Assembly (NCBI RefSeq): GCF_001570365.1
Contig: NZ_BBYK01000047.1
Span: 82,900 to 146,899, forward strand
Reading direction: 5' to 3'
Origin: Microtetraspora fusca
Lineage (GTDB): Bacteria; Actinomycetota; Actinomycetes; Streptosporangiales; Streptosporangiaceae
Length of the DNA stretch: 64,000 nt
Shown: piece by piece, positions 1 through 7,099 of the stretch
How the letters are laid out: each line of letters opens with the position of its first letter
How positions within the stretch are numbered: position 1 is the first letter of the stretch
The notes under the pieces: generated by a model
Told to the model about the DNA's origin: nothing
What the model saw: the letters and a program-made list of their open reading frames with translations, nothing else
Databases searched by the model: none
Translations under genes and position numbers: made by a program

Positions 1-337
1 TGCTGCGGGCGAGCTGGTCGCGGACGAACTCGACCACGCGGGGCGGGTTGTGGCCCCAGAGAGACTGACCGCCGAAGCCGAGGTGGAGGTCGAGATAGGT
101 GTTCCCGTCCACGTCGAGGAGTCTGCCGCCGGACGCCTCCGCGACCACGAGCGGGAACGGCGGGGCGTGGAACGGCAGGAAGACGTCGTTGGTCACGGAC
201 AGCTCGCGGACCTGACCGGCCAGCTCACCCGAGCGTCGCTGCCGTTCGGACAGCTCGGTGAGCAGGTCGGCCATCCATTGCCGGCCGAGCAGGTCGTCGA
301 TCAGCTCCTGGGCGGGCGTGGCGGTGGGAGGGGACAT
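1..337 (-). CDS. Class III (glutamate-1-semialdehyde-like) aminotransferase, 3' part outside the window
   Basis: This is the N-terminal 112 residues of a PLP-dependent class III aminotransferase; the gene runs off the left edge. The ATG at 335-337 follows an AAGGAGC ribosome site that overlaps the stop codon of the upstream paralogue (348-350), so the two genes are translationally close. The visible part aligns along its whole length with the next gene: both carry ELSERQRRS, PFHAP.FPLV, EASGGR.LD.DGN and LGFG..LxGHNPPRVVEFVRD. The PLP lysine lies outside the window. Family knowledge gives amino-group transfer between a keto or aldehyde carbon and an amino donor, or a 1,2-amino shift. The substrate here is unknown. 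A tandem duplication of the neighbour is the simplest explanation. Confidence 0.85.
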   Translation of the reverse strand, partial: MSPPTATPAQELIDDLLGRQWMADLLTELSERQRRSGELAGQVRELSVTNDVFLPFHAPPFPLVVAEASGGRLLDVDGNTYLDLHLGFGGQSLWGHNPPRVVEFVRDQLARS

Positions 338-1535
338 GGATGCTCCTTTAGGACAGGATGAAGGGAAATCCGTGCTTGCTCAGTTCCAGGGCCGAGTCGG
401 TGACCGCCGCGCACAGCTCGTCGATGTCGGCGTCGTCGTGCGCGTCCCCGGTGAAGAACATGGGCAGGCTGAGCGTGTAGACGCCGCGCCGGCGCAGCAT
501 CAGCGTGAGCAGGAACAGCCCGACCGGGTTCACCGCCGCCGCGAAGGTCCGGTAGTCGTCGTAGGAGTCCTCCGCGACGAACCCGAAGGAGCCGATGAAG
601 TCGCCGAAGCCGAGCAGCCGCAGCGGGATGCCGGTCTCGGCGCGGAACGCGGCCAGCCGCTCCTGGACCCTGGCCACCTTGGCCCGCGTCCGCTCGTAAT
701 AGGCGTCGCCGGCCTCGCGCAGCAGGCTGAGCGACGCGAACGACGCCGCCAGCGCCAGGTGGTTGCCCGCGTGGGTGGTCTGCACGCAGGTCTTGCGGCC
801 GATGTCGGTCAGGGGCAGGCCGCTGGTCTGCATGTGATCGAGGAGGTCGGCGCGGCCGCCGACCACCGACATCGGGATCCCCAGCCCGGAGACGACCTTG
901 CCGTACGTGTAGAGATCGGCGGGGATGCCGAAGCGGCCCGCCGCCCCGGCGGCGCCGAACCGGAACCCGGTGAGCACCTCGTCCAGGACGAACGGCACGC
1001 CCAGCTCACGGCACCGCTCGGCGACGCGGCGGACGACCGGCACGGTCCGCTCGGCGAAGGGGAACGACGACGACACCGCCTCGCCGATGACGCAGGCCAG
1101 CTCGTCGCGGCGCCGTTCCACGAGGTCCAGCGCCGCCTCGGCGTCGTTGGGGAACACCAGCAGCTCGGCCGCCGAGGCGGGGGCGACGCCGGTCAGCGCG
1201 GGCAGCGGCGCGACGCCGTCCGGGCCGATCTCGGGGAACGGCTCGACCGGGTGGCCGTGGTACCAGAACGCGGTGTTGTGCGCGGCGATGTCGTGTACGC
1301 CGTGCAGGGCGCCCTCGAACTTGGCCACCAGCCGGCGTCCGGTGTGCGCCCGGGCCAGCCGGATGGCGGCGTTCGTGGCGTCCGTGCCCGAGTTGAGGAA
1401 CGCGAACTTCTCGCAGTGGGGGACGAACTCCCCGAGCAGCCCGACGAGGTCGTCCTCGATCGGGTTGAGGTAGCCGTTGCCGGTGCCGCGGGCGAGCCGG
1501 TCGCGGACGAACTCGACCACGCGGGGCGGGTTGTG
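16..1535. repeat. 37-bp identical direct repeat in two aminotransferase paralogues (copies at 16-52 and 1499-1535)
   Basis: The 37 bases at 16-52 recur unchanged at 1499-1535, at the same codon positions of the two neighbouring class III aminotransferase genes (the PRVVEFVRD region). Flanking bases differ. It reflects tandem duplication or later gene conversion rather than a mobile repeat. Confidence 0.8.
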
Positions 1536-1802
1536 CCCGAACAGGGCCTGCGCGCCGAAACCGAGGTGGGAGTCCAGATAGGAGTTCCCGTCCGCGTCGA
1601 GGATCCGGCCGCCCGACGCCTCGGCCGTGACCAGGGGGAACTGCGGCGCGTGGAACGGCCAGAAGACGTGGTTGGACGCCGACCGCTCGCGGACCCTCCC
1701 GGCGATCTCCGTCGATCGGCGCTGCCGTTCGGACAGCTCGGTGAACAGGTCGATGACCCACTGCTGGGTGAGCAGGTCAGCGACCAGATCCTGGATCGTC
1801 AT
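348..1802 (-). CDS. Class III (glutamate-1-semialdehyde-like) aminotransferase
   Basis: This 484-residue PLP enzyme is of normal length for the family. Visible motifs are LNSGTDATNAAIRLAR (phosphate-binding region), the PLP-ring aspartate in FVLDEVLTGFRFG (D274), and the presumed Schiff-base lysine K302 in YTYGKVVSGLGIP. The start at 1800-1802 is preceded by GAGGAGA. It lies between a type III PKS gene and a second aminotransferase copy in a minus-strand operon running 6029 to beyond 1. The role is inferred to be amination of a keto or aldehyde intermediate in the natural-product pathway. Glutamate-1-semialdehyde mutase activity for tetrapyrroles is unlikely in this setting. The substrate is unknown. 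Confidence 0.88.
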   Translation of the reverse strand: MTIQDLVADLLTQQWVIDLFTELSERQRRSTEIAGRVRERSASNHVFWPFHAPQFPLVTAEASGGRILDADGNSYLDSHLGFGAQALFGHNPPRVVEFVRDRLARGTGNGYLNPIEDDLVGLLGEFVPHCEKFAFLNSGTDATNAAIRLARAHTGRRLVAKFEGALHGVHDIAAHNTAFWYHGHPVEPFPEIGPDGVAPLPALTGVAPASAAELLVFPNDAEAALDLVERRRDELACVIGEAVSSSFPFAERTVPVVRRVAERCRELGVPFVLDEVLTGFRFGAAGAAGRFGIPADLYTYGKVVSGLGIPMSVVGGRADLLDHMQTSGLPLTDIGRKTCVQTTHAGNHLALAASFASLSLLREAGDAYYERTRAKVARVQERLAAFRAETGIPLRLLGFGDFIGSFGFVAEDSYDDYRTFAAAVNPVGLFLLTLMLRRRGVYTLSLPMFFTGDAHDDADIDELCAAVTDSALELSKHGFPFILS

Positions 1803-1840
1803 GGGTTCTCCTCGGGTGAGGCCGGAGGTGTCAGGACGGA

Positions 1841-2893
1841 TCAGAACCGGACCAGGGCCGACTCCAGGGTCAGCCCCGGCCCGAAGGCCATGAACACGCC
1901 GTATTCCCCGGGGGCGGGGCGCACGTCGCGCAGGATGTGGTCGAGGATCAGCAGGATCGTCGGTGACGAGCAGTTGCCCCAGGAGCGCAGGATCTCCAGC
2001 GAGGGCCGCAGCGCCGTCTCGGGCAGTCCGAGGCGGTCGCCGACGAAGTCGACGATCTTCGGCCCGCCCGGATGGATGCCCCAGTGCGCCACGTCGCCGA
2101 CGCGCAGGCCGTACGGTTCCAGCAGGCGGGCCACGAAGGGGCCGACGGACTCCGACAGGTACAGCGGGACGTAGGGCGACAATGTCATGCGGAAGGCGTC
2201 GTCGGTCATCCGCCAGGTCATCGCGCTCGCCGTCGCGCCGTGCGTCTCGGTGTGGGTGGCGAGGACGACCGGCCCGTCCTCGCCGTCCGCCGCCGCGGCC
2301 AGCAGGATCGTCGCCGCCGCGTCGCCGAACAGGCCGTTGACCACGACCTGCTCCCTGGTCGCCTCCGGGCGCAGGTGCACCGAGCAAACCTCGGCGCAGG
2401 TCACCATGGCCAGCTCGCCGGGGCGGGCCGCCAGCGCGTCCAGTGCCACCTTCAGCCCGGTGAACCCGGCGTAGCAGCCCATGTGGCCGACGAACGTGCG
2501 CCGCAGGTCCGGGCGGAGCTTGAACTCGTCGGCCAGCACCATGTCGGGAGTGGGGCCGGCGTAACCGGTGCAGCTCACGAACACGTACGTGCCGACGTCG
2601 TCGCGGTCCACGCCCTCGAGCGCGGCGCCAACCGACGCGCGGCCCATGGCCAGCGCGTGCCGTTCCCACGCGTCGATCCGGGCCGCCATGCCGGGGTAGC
2701 CGGCGGCGTAGTCGGTCTCGGGTGTCCAGGCGAGCCGGCGCTGCCGCACCTGGGTGCCGGTGAAGAGCCGCTCCGCGTCGGCAACCTCGGCGTAGAGCCC
2801 TTTGTAGAACGAGGCGAACAGCTCGTCCTGGGAGACCGGCGGCCCCGCGGCCGCCGGCCGCACCGCCAGGATGCGGGCCGCCGGGGGAGTCAC
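1841..2893 (-). CDS. Type III polyketide synthase (chalcone/stilbene synthase family)
   Basis: This homodimeric ketosynthase (350 residues) extends a CoA- or ACP-bound starter with malonyl-CoA and needs no carrier of its own. The catalytic triad is complete: Cys141 in HMGCYAGFTG, His275 in HWGIHPGGPK and Asn308 in SWGNCSSPT. The GTG start at 2891-2893 overlaps the upstream SRPBCC gene's stop (GTGA), so the two are translationally coupled. Type III enzymes are unusual inside a type II PKS cluster. Here it could make a separate aromatic or pyrone unit, or a starter. The aminotransferases directly downstream suggest that the product is aminated. Starter and chain length cannot be read from the sequence. 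Confidence 0.92.
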   Translation of the reverse strand: MTPPAARILAVRPAAAGPPVSQDELFASFYKGLYAEVADAERLFTGTQVRQRRLAWTPETDYAAGYPGMAARIDAWERHALAMGRASVGAALEGVDRDDVGTYVFVSCTGYAGPTPDMVLADEFKLRPDLRRTFVGHMGCYAGFTGLKVALDALAARPGELAMVTCAEVCSVHLRPEATREQVVVNGLFGDAAATILLAAAADGEDGPVVLATHTETHGATASAMTWRMTDDAFRMTLSPYVPLYLSESVGPFVARLLEPYGLRVGDVAHWGIHPGGPKIVDFVGDRLGLPETALRPSLEILRSWGNCSSPTILLILDHILRDVRPAPGEYGVFMAFGPGLTLESALVRF

Positions 2894-3369
2894 GCGATCT
2901 CCGTCAGGCGGGCCTCGGCGGCGTTCTTGATGGCCGCGAGGAAGCCCTCCGTCACCTCGTCGCTCTCCTTCTGGGCGAACGGCTCGATCAGCACCAGCAC
3001 GACCGGCGCCACGTCCACCCACGCCTCGGACCGGGTGTCGATCCGCAGCCTGACCTCACCCGGCGTCGGCCCGTCCTGCATGAGGAACGTCCCCCACGAG
3101 CGGAAGGTGTGGTCGCCGTGCGGCTCCCAGGCGATGGCGTCGGGATCGGTGAGGTCGAACCGTGCGACGTAGTCGGGGGTGAAGGCGACCGCGCCGTTGG
3201 ACACCCGCGCCAGCCGGTAGTGGTAGAGGTCGTCGCCGACCCGCTCCAGCTCCTCGACTCCCGGCATCAGCCGGCCGCAGCCGACGACGTCGGCGAGTAG
3301 CGCGCGCAGCCGCCCCCGGTCGGTACGGATGACGACACTGCGGTCCGTCGCGGACCTGATCCATGCCAT
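2890..3369 (-). CDS. SRPBCC (START/Bet v1-like) cyclase/aromatase-family protein
   Basis: This is a 159-residue single-domain protein of the SRPBCC hydrophobic-pocket fold, the family that includes polyketide aromatases/cyclases and CoxG/lipid-binding proteins. Supporting features are the N-terminal RSVVIRTDRGRLRALLADV segment, a central beta-rich stretch and the long C-terminal helix ending EGFLAAIKNAAEARL. It sits between a methyltransferase (1 nt away) and the type III PKS (GTGA overlap). It may guide cyclisation of the type III product, or act on the main polyketide. It differs from the second SRPBCC protein at 12637-13095. The exact reaction is not determined. Confidence 0.75.
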   Translation of the reverse strand: MAWIRSATDRSVVIRTDRGRLRALLADVVGCGRLMPGVEELERVGDDLYHYRLARVSNGAVAFTPDYVARFDLTDPDAIAWEPHGDHTFRSWGTFLMQDGPTPGEVRLRIDTRSEAWVDVAPVVLVLIEPFAQKESDEVTEGFLAAIKNAAEARLTEIA

Positions 3370-3370
3370 G

Positions 3371-4159
3371 TCAACGCTCCTGTGTCTTGACGGCGTGGCC
3401 GATGTAGCTCACCGCCGCCGAGCGGGTCAGGTGGAAGCCGCCCAGGGGCCGGCCGCGCAGCGCCGCGGCGACCAGCCGGTGGACGGGCGCGGCCGGGGCC
3501 AGGCCGCGCAGCTCGGCGGGCCGGAGGCCGTGGCGGGCGAACAGCGCGGCCAACTCGCCGGGGCGGACGAACATGCGCCAGTTGTGCGTGCCGGGGTGGA
3601 CGATCCCGAGGATCCGCTCGGCGGCCAGGATCGCCACCAGATAGGCGGCCGCGGTCCGATTGATCGTGTCGAAGGCGACCACGCCCCCCGGCCGCAGCAC
3701 CCGGGACATCTCCGCGACGGCGGCCGTCAGGTCGTGCAGGTGCTCCAGGACGTCGGAGACCACCACCACGTCGACGGCGGCGTCGCCGACCGGCAGCGCG
3801 TAGGCGGAGCCCACCCGGTAGGTGACCGCGACCCCCGACGCGCGGGCGTGGTCACGTGCCGTCTCGATCGCCCCGGACGACAGGTCCACGCCGGTCACGC
3901 GGTAGCCGAGGGCGGCCAGCGGCTCGGCGACCAGGCCGCCGCCGCACCCGACGTCGAGCACCCGCAGGCTCCCTCGGGGACCGAGCCGGGCCGCGACCGC
4001 GTCGAAGTACGCCACCCGGGCGGGGTTCATGTCGTGCAGGGCGCGCAGCGGCCCGCGGGCGTCCCACCAGGAGTCGCCGACGTCGGAGTAGTAGTCGTTG
4101 TCGATCGGCACGGTGGCGGGGTCGAGCGCGACCAGGCGCCGCTCGCCGCCGGGCGTCAC
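3371..4159 (-). CDS. UbiG-like SAM-dependent methyltransferase
   Basis: This 262-residue class I methyltransferase resembles 3-demethylubiquinone O-methyltransferase (UbiG). SAM-binding motif I is VLDVGCGGGLVAEPLA, the acidic end of beta2 is VTGVDLS, and motif II/III regions are VVVVSDVLEHLHD and VLRPGGVVAFDTINR. Such enzymes methylate catechol or phenol oxygens. The GTG start at 4157-4159 overlaps the upstream gene's TGA. A membrane-facing or quinone-like aromatic substrate is plausible, in keeping with an aromatic polyketide. O- versus C-methylation cannot be decided from sequence. Confidence 0.85.
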   Translation of the reverse strand: MTPGGERRLVALDPATVPIDNDYYSDVGDSWWDARGPLRALHDMNPARVAYFDAVAARLGPRGSLRVLDVGCGGGLVAEPLAALGYRVTGVDLSSGAIETARDHARASGVAVTYRVGSAYALPVGDAAVDVVVVSDVLEHLHDLTAAVAEMSRVLRPGGVVAFDTINRTAAAYLVAILAAERILGIVHPGTHNWRMFVRPGELAALFARHGLRPAELRGLAPAAPVHRLVAAALRGRPLGGFHLTRSAAVSYIGHAVKTQER

Positions 4160-4614
4160 AGCCACCTCGGCGTCGCGGCGGGGTCGATGCCGAGCGCGGT
4201 CTTGCCGATGCGTTCGCGGGCGAGGTCGCGGGAGACGGGCGGGCGCGCGGCCTTCAGCTCGTGCCACAGGTCGCCCATCAGCCGCGTGGCCTCGGGATCG
4301 CGTACCAGCTCGTACGCGAGGGAGACGACCCGCTCGGCCTCTCCGGCTACGTAGTAGGCGACGATGTGGTCGTCGCGATCGTGCCGGGCCAGGAGCGCCC
4401 GCATGGTGGCCAGGCACGCCCGCATGCGTGCCACGCCGAACTGGCTGCCGGGCAGCCGGGCGCGGTCGGCGTCGGCCGACACGTCCCGCACGGCGAGGTC
4501 GTACGCCCGCCCGGCCAGGGCGAGGAGGGCCGCGGCGTGGCGCTCCTCGGCGCCGGCCCGGGCGGTCCCGCCGGCAGCGGTCACTCCGGTGGCCATCCCG
4601 TTCGTCCCGCTCAT
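4156..4614 (-). CDS. Stand-alone acyl-CoA dehydrogenase C-terminal-domain-like protein
   Basis: This 152-residue helical protein has no complete catalytic family of its own. It matches the C-terminal quarter of the ACP-acyl-CoA-dehydrogenase gene immediately upstream: LPGSQFGVARM here against LPGVQFRVAEM there, and a tail with PP, GK.AL and PRW in the same order. It lacks the N-terminal and beta domains that bind the substrate and flavin. The ATG at 4612-4614 overlaps the upstream stop (ATGA); an ATG three codons earlier (4623) is also possible. It may be a partner subunit forming a heteromeric flavoenzyme with its neighbour, or a decayed duplicate. The intact coupled frame favours a working subunit. 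Confidence 0.6.
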   Translation of the reverse strand: MSGTNGMATGVTAAGGTARAGAEERHAAALLALAGRAYDLAVRDVSADADRARLPGSQFGVARMRACLATMRALLARHDRDDHIVAYYVAGEAERVVSLAYELVRDPEATRLMGDLWHELKAARPPVSRDLARERIGKTALGIDPAATPRWL

Positions 4615-6029
4615 CCCGCCCACCTCGGCTCAGCGAAGATCGGCACGTCCAGCGCCTGTTTTCCCGCCCACTCCAGCACCACGTCCGTGGCCGGGGGCAC
4701 GAGCAGCCCGGCCACGACGTCGCGGTACATCCGCTGGAGCGGGTCGGCGGACACCAGGGACGACCCGCCCTGGACCCGCATGCCCAGCGTCACCACCTCG
4801 TGGGCGAGCCGGGTGACGCTCGTCTTCATCAGGCTCATGTCGATGTAGTGGCCGAGCGGGTCGTCGGTGTCGTGGTCGGCGTGCACGGCGGCCGCCAGGT
4901 GGGCCTCGGCCGCCGCCAGCCTCGCCGCCATCTCGGCCACCCGGAACTGAACGCCGGGCAGGTGCGCGTTCGGTCTGCCGATCACGCTGAGCACGCGCCG
5001 CCGCTGCGTCGCGACGACGTGGTCGAGCGCGGCCCTGGCGATGCCCGCGAAGACGGCGGCGAAGCTGCACCACGCCCAGTGGACGCCGGTCATGAACAGC
5101 AACGGCAGCGTGCCGGGCTCGCCGATCGACCACCTCTCCTCGACGAAGAGGTCCTCGATGGCGAGGGAGTGGCTGCCCGTCGCGCGCATGCCCGCCGCGT
5201 CCCATTCTCCGGTGACCCGGATGCCCTTCTCCGGCTTGGGCATCAGGAAGGCCATCGGCCGCGGCAGCCCCCGGTCGTCGACGGTGGCGGCGCTCAGGAA
5301 CAGATGGGTGGCCCCCGGATAGCCGGTGAAGAAGCCCTTGCGCCCGTTGAGCACGTAGCCGCCCTCCACCGGCTCCGCGCTGGTGGTGGGGTGCCACCAG
5401 TTGCCGCCGACGCCCGGCTCGCTGAACCCGCCTGCGATCACCGCGCCGTCGGCCACCGCGCGGCAGACCCACTCGGCGTCGGCGCCACCGAGCTTCGCGA
5501 TCATGGCCAGGCCGTGGACGTGCATGTTGACCGAGAACGCGGTGGACGCGCAGGCTCCGGCCAGCACCTGCTGGGCCGCGCACAACTCGGCCAGGTCGGC
5601 GCCCCCGCCGCCGAACTCCCGCGGCACCGTCATCGCGGTGTACCCGCTGCGCACCAGGTCGTCGAGGTTCTCGTACGGAAAGCTCGCCTCGGCGTCGTGC
5701 CGAGCGGCCCGCTCGGCGAACGCCGGCGCGAGCTCGCGGGCGAGCGCGACGTAGTCCGTACGGCCGGTCTCGGACAGGAGGGCGGCCAGCGAGGCGACAC
5801 TGTCGATCTCGGTCCGGCTGGTGACCGTCAGCCACGACCGCAGGTCGGCCTCGGGATGGTGGTCGCGGATCCGGGCCGCCAGCCGCACCAGGTCGAGGGA
5901 GTCGAAACCGAGATCCCGGGTGAGCGAGGAGCCGGTTCCGATCTCCTCGGGCCGCAGGTCCGGTTTCAGCGCGACGAGGTGCGTCACCAGGGCGGACAGC
6001 CCTGCGGGGGGTGAGCTTCCTGCCATCAC
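4611..6029 (-). CDS. ACP-acyl-CoA dehydrogenase fusion flavoprotein
   Basis: The 472 residues comprise an acyl carrier domain (about 10-88, phosphopantetheine serine S44 in LGFDSLDLVRL) followed by a full acyl-CoA-dehydrogenase-fold domain (about 92-470). The latter shows the flavin-contacting stretch VIAGGFSEPG, the beta-domain GYVLNGRKGFFTGYPGATH and the C-terminal helical bundle. The usual catalytic glutamate segment near the C-terminus reads LLVPPATDVVLEWAGK, with no EGT motif. It may therefore be a monooxygenase or an atypical dehydrogenase of the HsaA-like branch. An ACP in cis implies oxidation of a carrier-tethered acyl or aminoacyl group. It is the first gene of the operon; GTG at 6027-6029 follows AGGAGG at 9 nt, with ATG at 6026 as alternative. 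Confidence 0.8.
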   Translation of the reverse strand: MMAGSSPPAGLSALVTHLVALKPDLRPEEIGTGSSLTRDLGFDSLDLVRLAARIRDHHPEADLRSWLTVTSRTEIDSVASLAALLSETGRTDYVALARELAPAFAERAARHDAEASFPYENLDDLVRSGYTAMTVPREFGGGGADLAELCAAQQVLAGACASTAFSVNMHVHGLAMIAKLGGADAEWVCRAVADGAVIAGGFSEPGVGGNWWHPTTSAEPVEGGYVLNGRKGFFTGYPGATHLFLSAATVDDRGLPRPMAFLMPKPEKGIRVTGEWDAAGMRATGSHSLAIEDLFVEERWSIGEPGTLPLLFMTGVHWAWCSFAAVFAGIARAALDHVVATQRRRVLSVIGRPNAHLPGVQFRVAEMAARLAAAEAHLAAAVHADHDTDDPLGHYIDMSLMKTSVTRLAHEVVTLGMRVQGGSSLVSADPLQRMYRDVVAGLLVPPATDVVLEWAGKQALDVPIFAEPRWAG

Positions 6030-6186
6030 ATCGATCCGCCTCCTGACGTCGGACGAGGTTTCGGGGGAAGCATGTCCGACCGTGGTCGCAGCGGCCTTGA
6101 GCCGTATTCGAGCCGCGCACCAGGGCCGCTGTGGAGCATGGGCGCGTCACCGGACGAAAGGGCGTCACCCCGACGAAAGGACCGCC
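6030..6186. promoter_or_regulatory. Divergent promoter region with SARP-type heptamer pair (6097-6103, 6108-6114)
   Basis: This 157-bp region separates the minus-strand operon (start 6029) from the plus-strand methyltransferase (start 6187). It contains TTGAGCC at 6097-6103 and TCGAGCC at 6108-6114. The period is exactly 11 bp and both match the TCGAGnn heptamer recognised by Streptomyces antibiotic regulatory proteins. It is likely a binding site for the SARP encoded at 38136. No clear third repeat is seen, and the -10 element is not certain. Confidence 0.5.
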
Positions 6187-7068
6187 ATGACCGACACGGG
6201 CCTCACCTTCGACGGACGGGTCGAAGACCTGCACCGGGCGGTGCGCGACCACTACGACAAGCTGATCGACCTGTACGAGGAGATGTGGGGCGAGCACATC
6301 CATCACGGCTACTGGGACCTCGACGACCTGGGCGTCTCGCGTCACCTGGCGCAGCGGCGCACGGTGCGCGAGCTGATCGCCTTCGGCGAGGTGCCCGAGG
6401 GGGCCAGGGTCCTGGACAGCGGCTGCGGCGTCGGCGCGTCGTCGATCATGCTCGCCCGCGACCTGGCCTGCGACGTGGACGGCATCACCCTGAGCTCGGA
6501 GCAGGTGCGGCGGGCCACGGAGAAGGCGGAGGAGGCCGGGGTCGCCGACCGGACCCGGTTCCTCCTGATGGACGCGATGCGCTCGACCTACCCCGACGCC
6601 TCCTTCGACGTGGTCTGGTCGCTGGAGAGCTGCGAGCTGATGCCGGACAAGCGCGCCTACCTCGCCGAGTGCCTCCGGCTGCTGCGGCCGGGCGGCCGAC
6701 TGGTCGTCGCGACCTGGTGCGGCCGCGACGACCGGCTCGCTCCGTCCGAGGTGCGCCTGCTCCGGCGGCTGTACCGCGACTTCGCCGTCTCACACGTCCT
6801 GCCGCTCGACCACTACGGCAGGTTGTGCGAGGAACTGGGCTACGCCGACGTCGCCACCGCCGACTGGACCGAGCACGCCCGCACCACGTGGAAGCTGTCC
6901 GCGGAGATCGCCAGACCGCTGGTCCGGGATCCTCTCTTCGTCTGGAAGCTGCTGCGGGCCAAGGGCACCGACGTCTTCCGCTTCGTCAACTCGGTGCCGC
7001 TGATGAAGCAGGCCTACGACCGCGGCGTCATGCGCTACGGAGTGTTCCGCGCCGTCAAGCCGGCCTGA
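6187..7068 (+). CDS. SAM-dependent methyltransferase (tocopherol/sarcosine-methyltransferase-like)
   Basis: This 293-residue class I methyltransferase has the N-terminal VRDHYDKLIDLYEEMWGEHIHHGYW segment, typical of the gamma-tocopherol/cyclopropane-type subgroup. Motif I is VLDSGCGVGASSIMLAR, followed by VDGITLS and RLLRPGGRLVVATW. The ATG at 6187 has GAAAGGA 6 nt upstream. It is transcribed divergently from the ACP-ACAD operon and faces the next gene convergently. A C- or O-methylation of the aromatic product is plausible; the target is unknown. Confidence 0.85.
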   Translation: MTDTGLTFDGRVEDLHRAVRDHYDKLIDLYEEMWGEHIHHGYWDLDDLGVSRHLAQRRTVRELIAFGEVPEGARVLDSGCGVGASSIMLARDLACDVDGITLSSEQVRRATEKAEEAGVADRTRFLLMDAMRSTYPDASFDVVWSLESCELMPDKRAYLAECLRLLRPGGRLVVATWCGRDDRLAPSEVRLLRRLYRDFAVSHVLPLDHYGRLCEELGYADVATADWTEHARTTWKLSAEIARPLVRDPLFVWKLLRAKGTDVFRFVNSVPLMKQAYDRGVMRYGVFRAVKPA

Positions 7069-7077
7069 GTGGCGCGG

Positions 7078-7098
7078 CCGGCCGGGGCAAGCGGCCGG
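7078..7098. terminator. Possible bidirectional terminator between convergent genes
   Basis: CCGGCCG at 7078-7084 pairs with CGGCCGG at 7092-7098 across a 7-nt loop, in the 31-bp gap between two convergent methyltransferase genes. There is no U-tract, as is usual in high-GC actinomycetes. Confidence 0.4.
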
Positions 7099-7099
7099 G

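Noticed and set aside
258-2174. Long plus-strand open frame (638 codons) opposite the aminotransferase and type III PKS genes
   Set aside because: Composition is Arg/Gly/Val/Asp-rich with no domain, and it is antisense to two well-supported genes. Such frames are expected mirrors of GC-rich coding DNA.
4098-6014. Plus-strand open frame of 638 codons
   Set aside because: Arg-rich and antisense to the ACP-ACAD gene; no motif, ribosome site or family.
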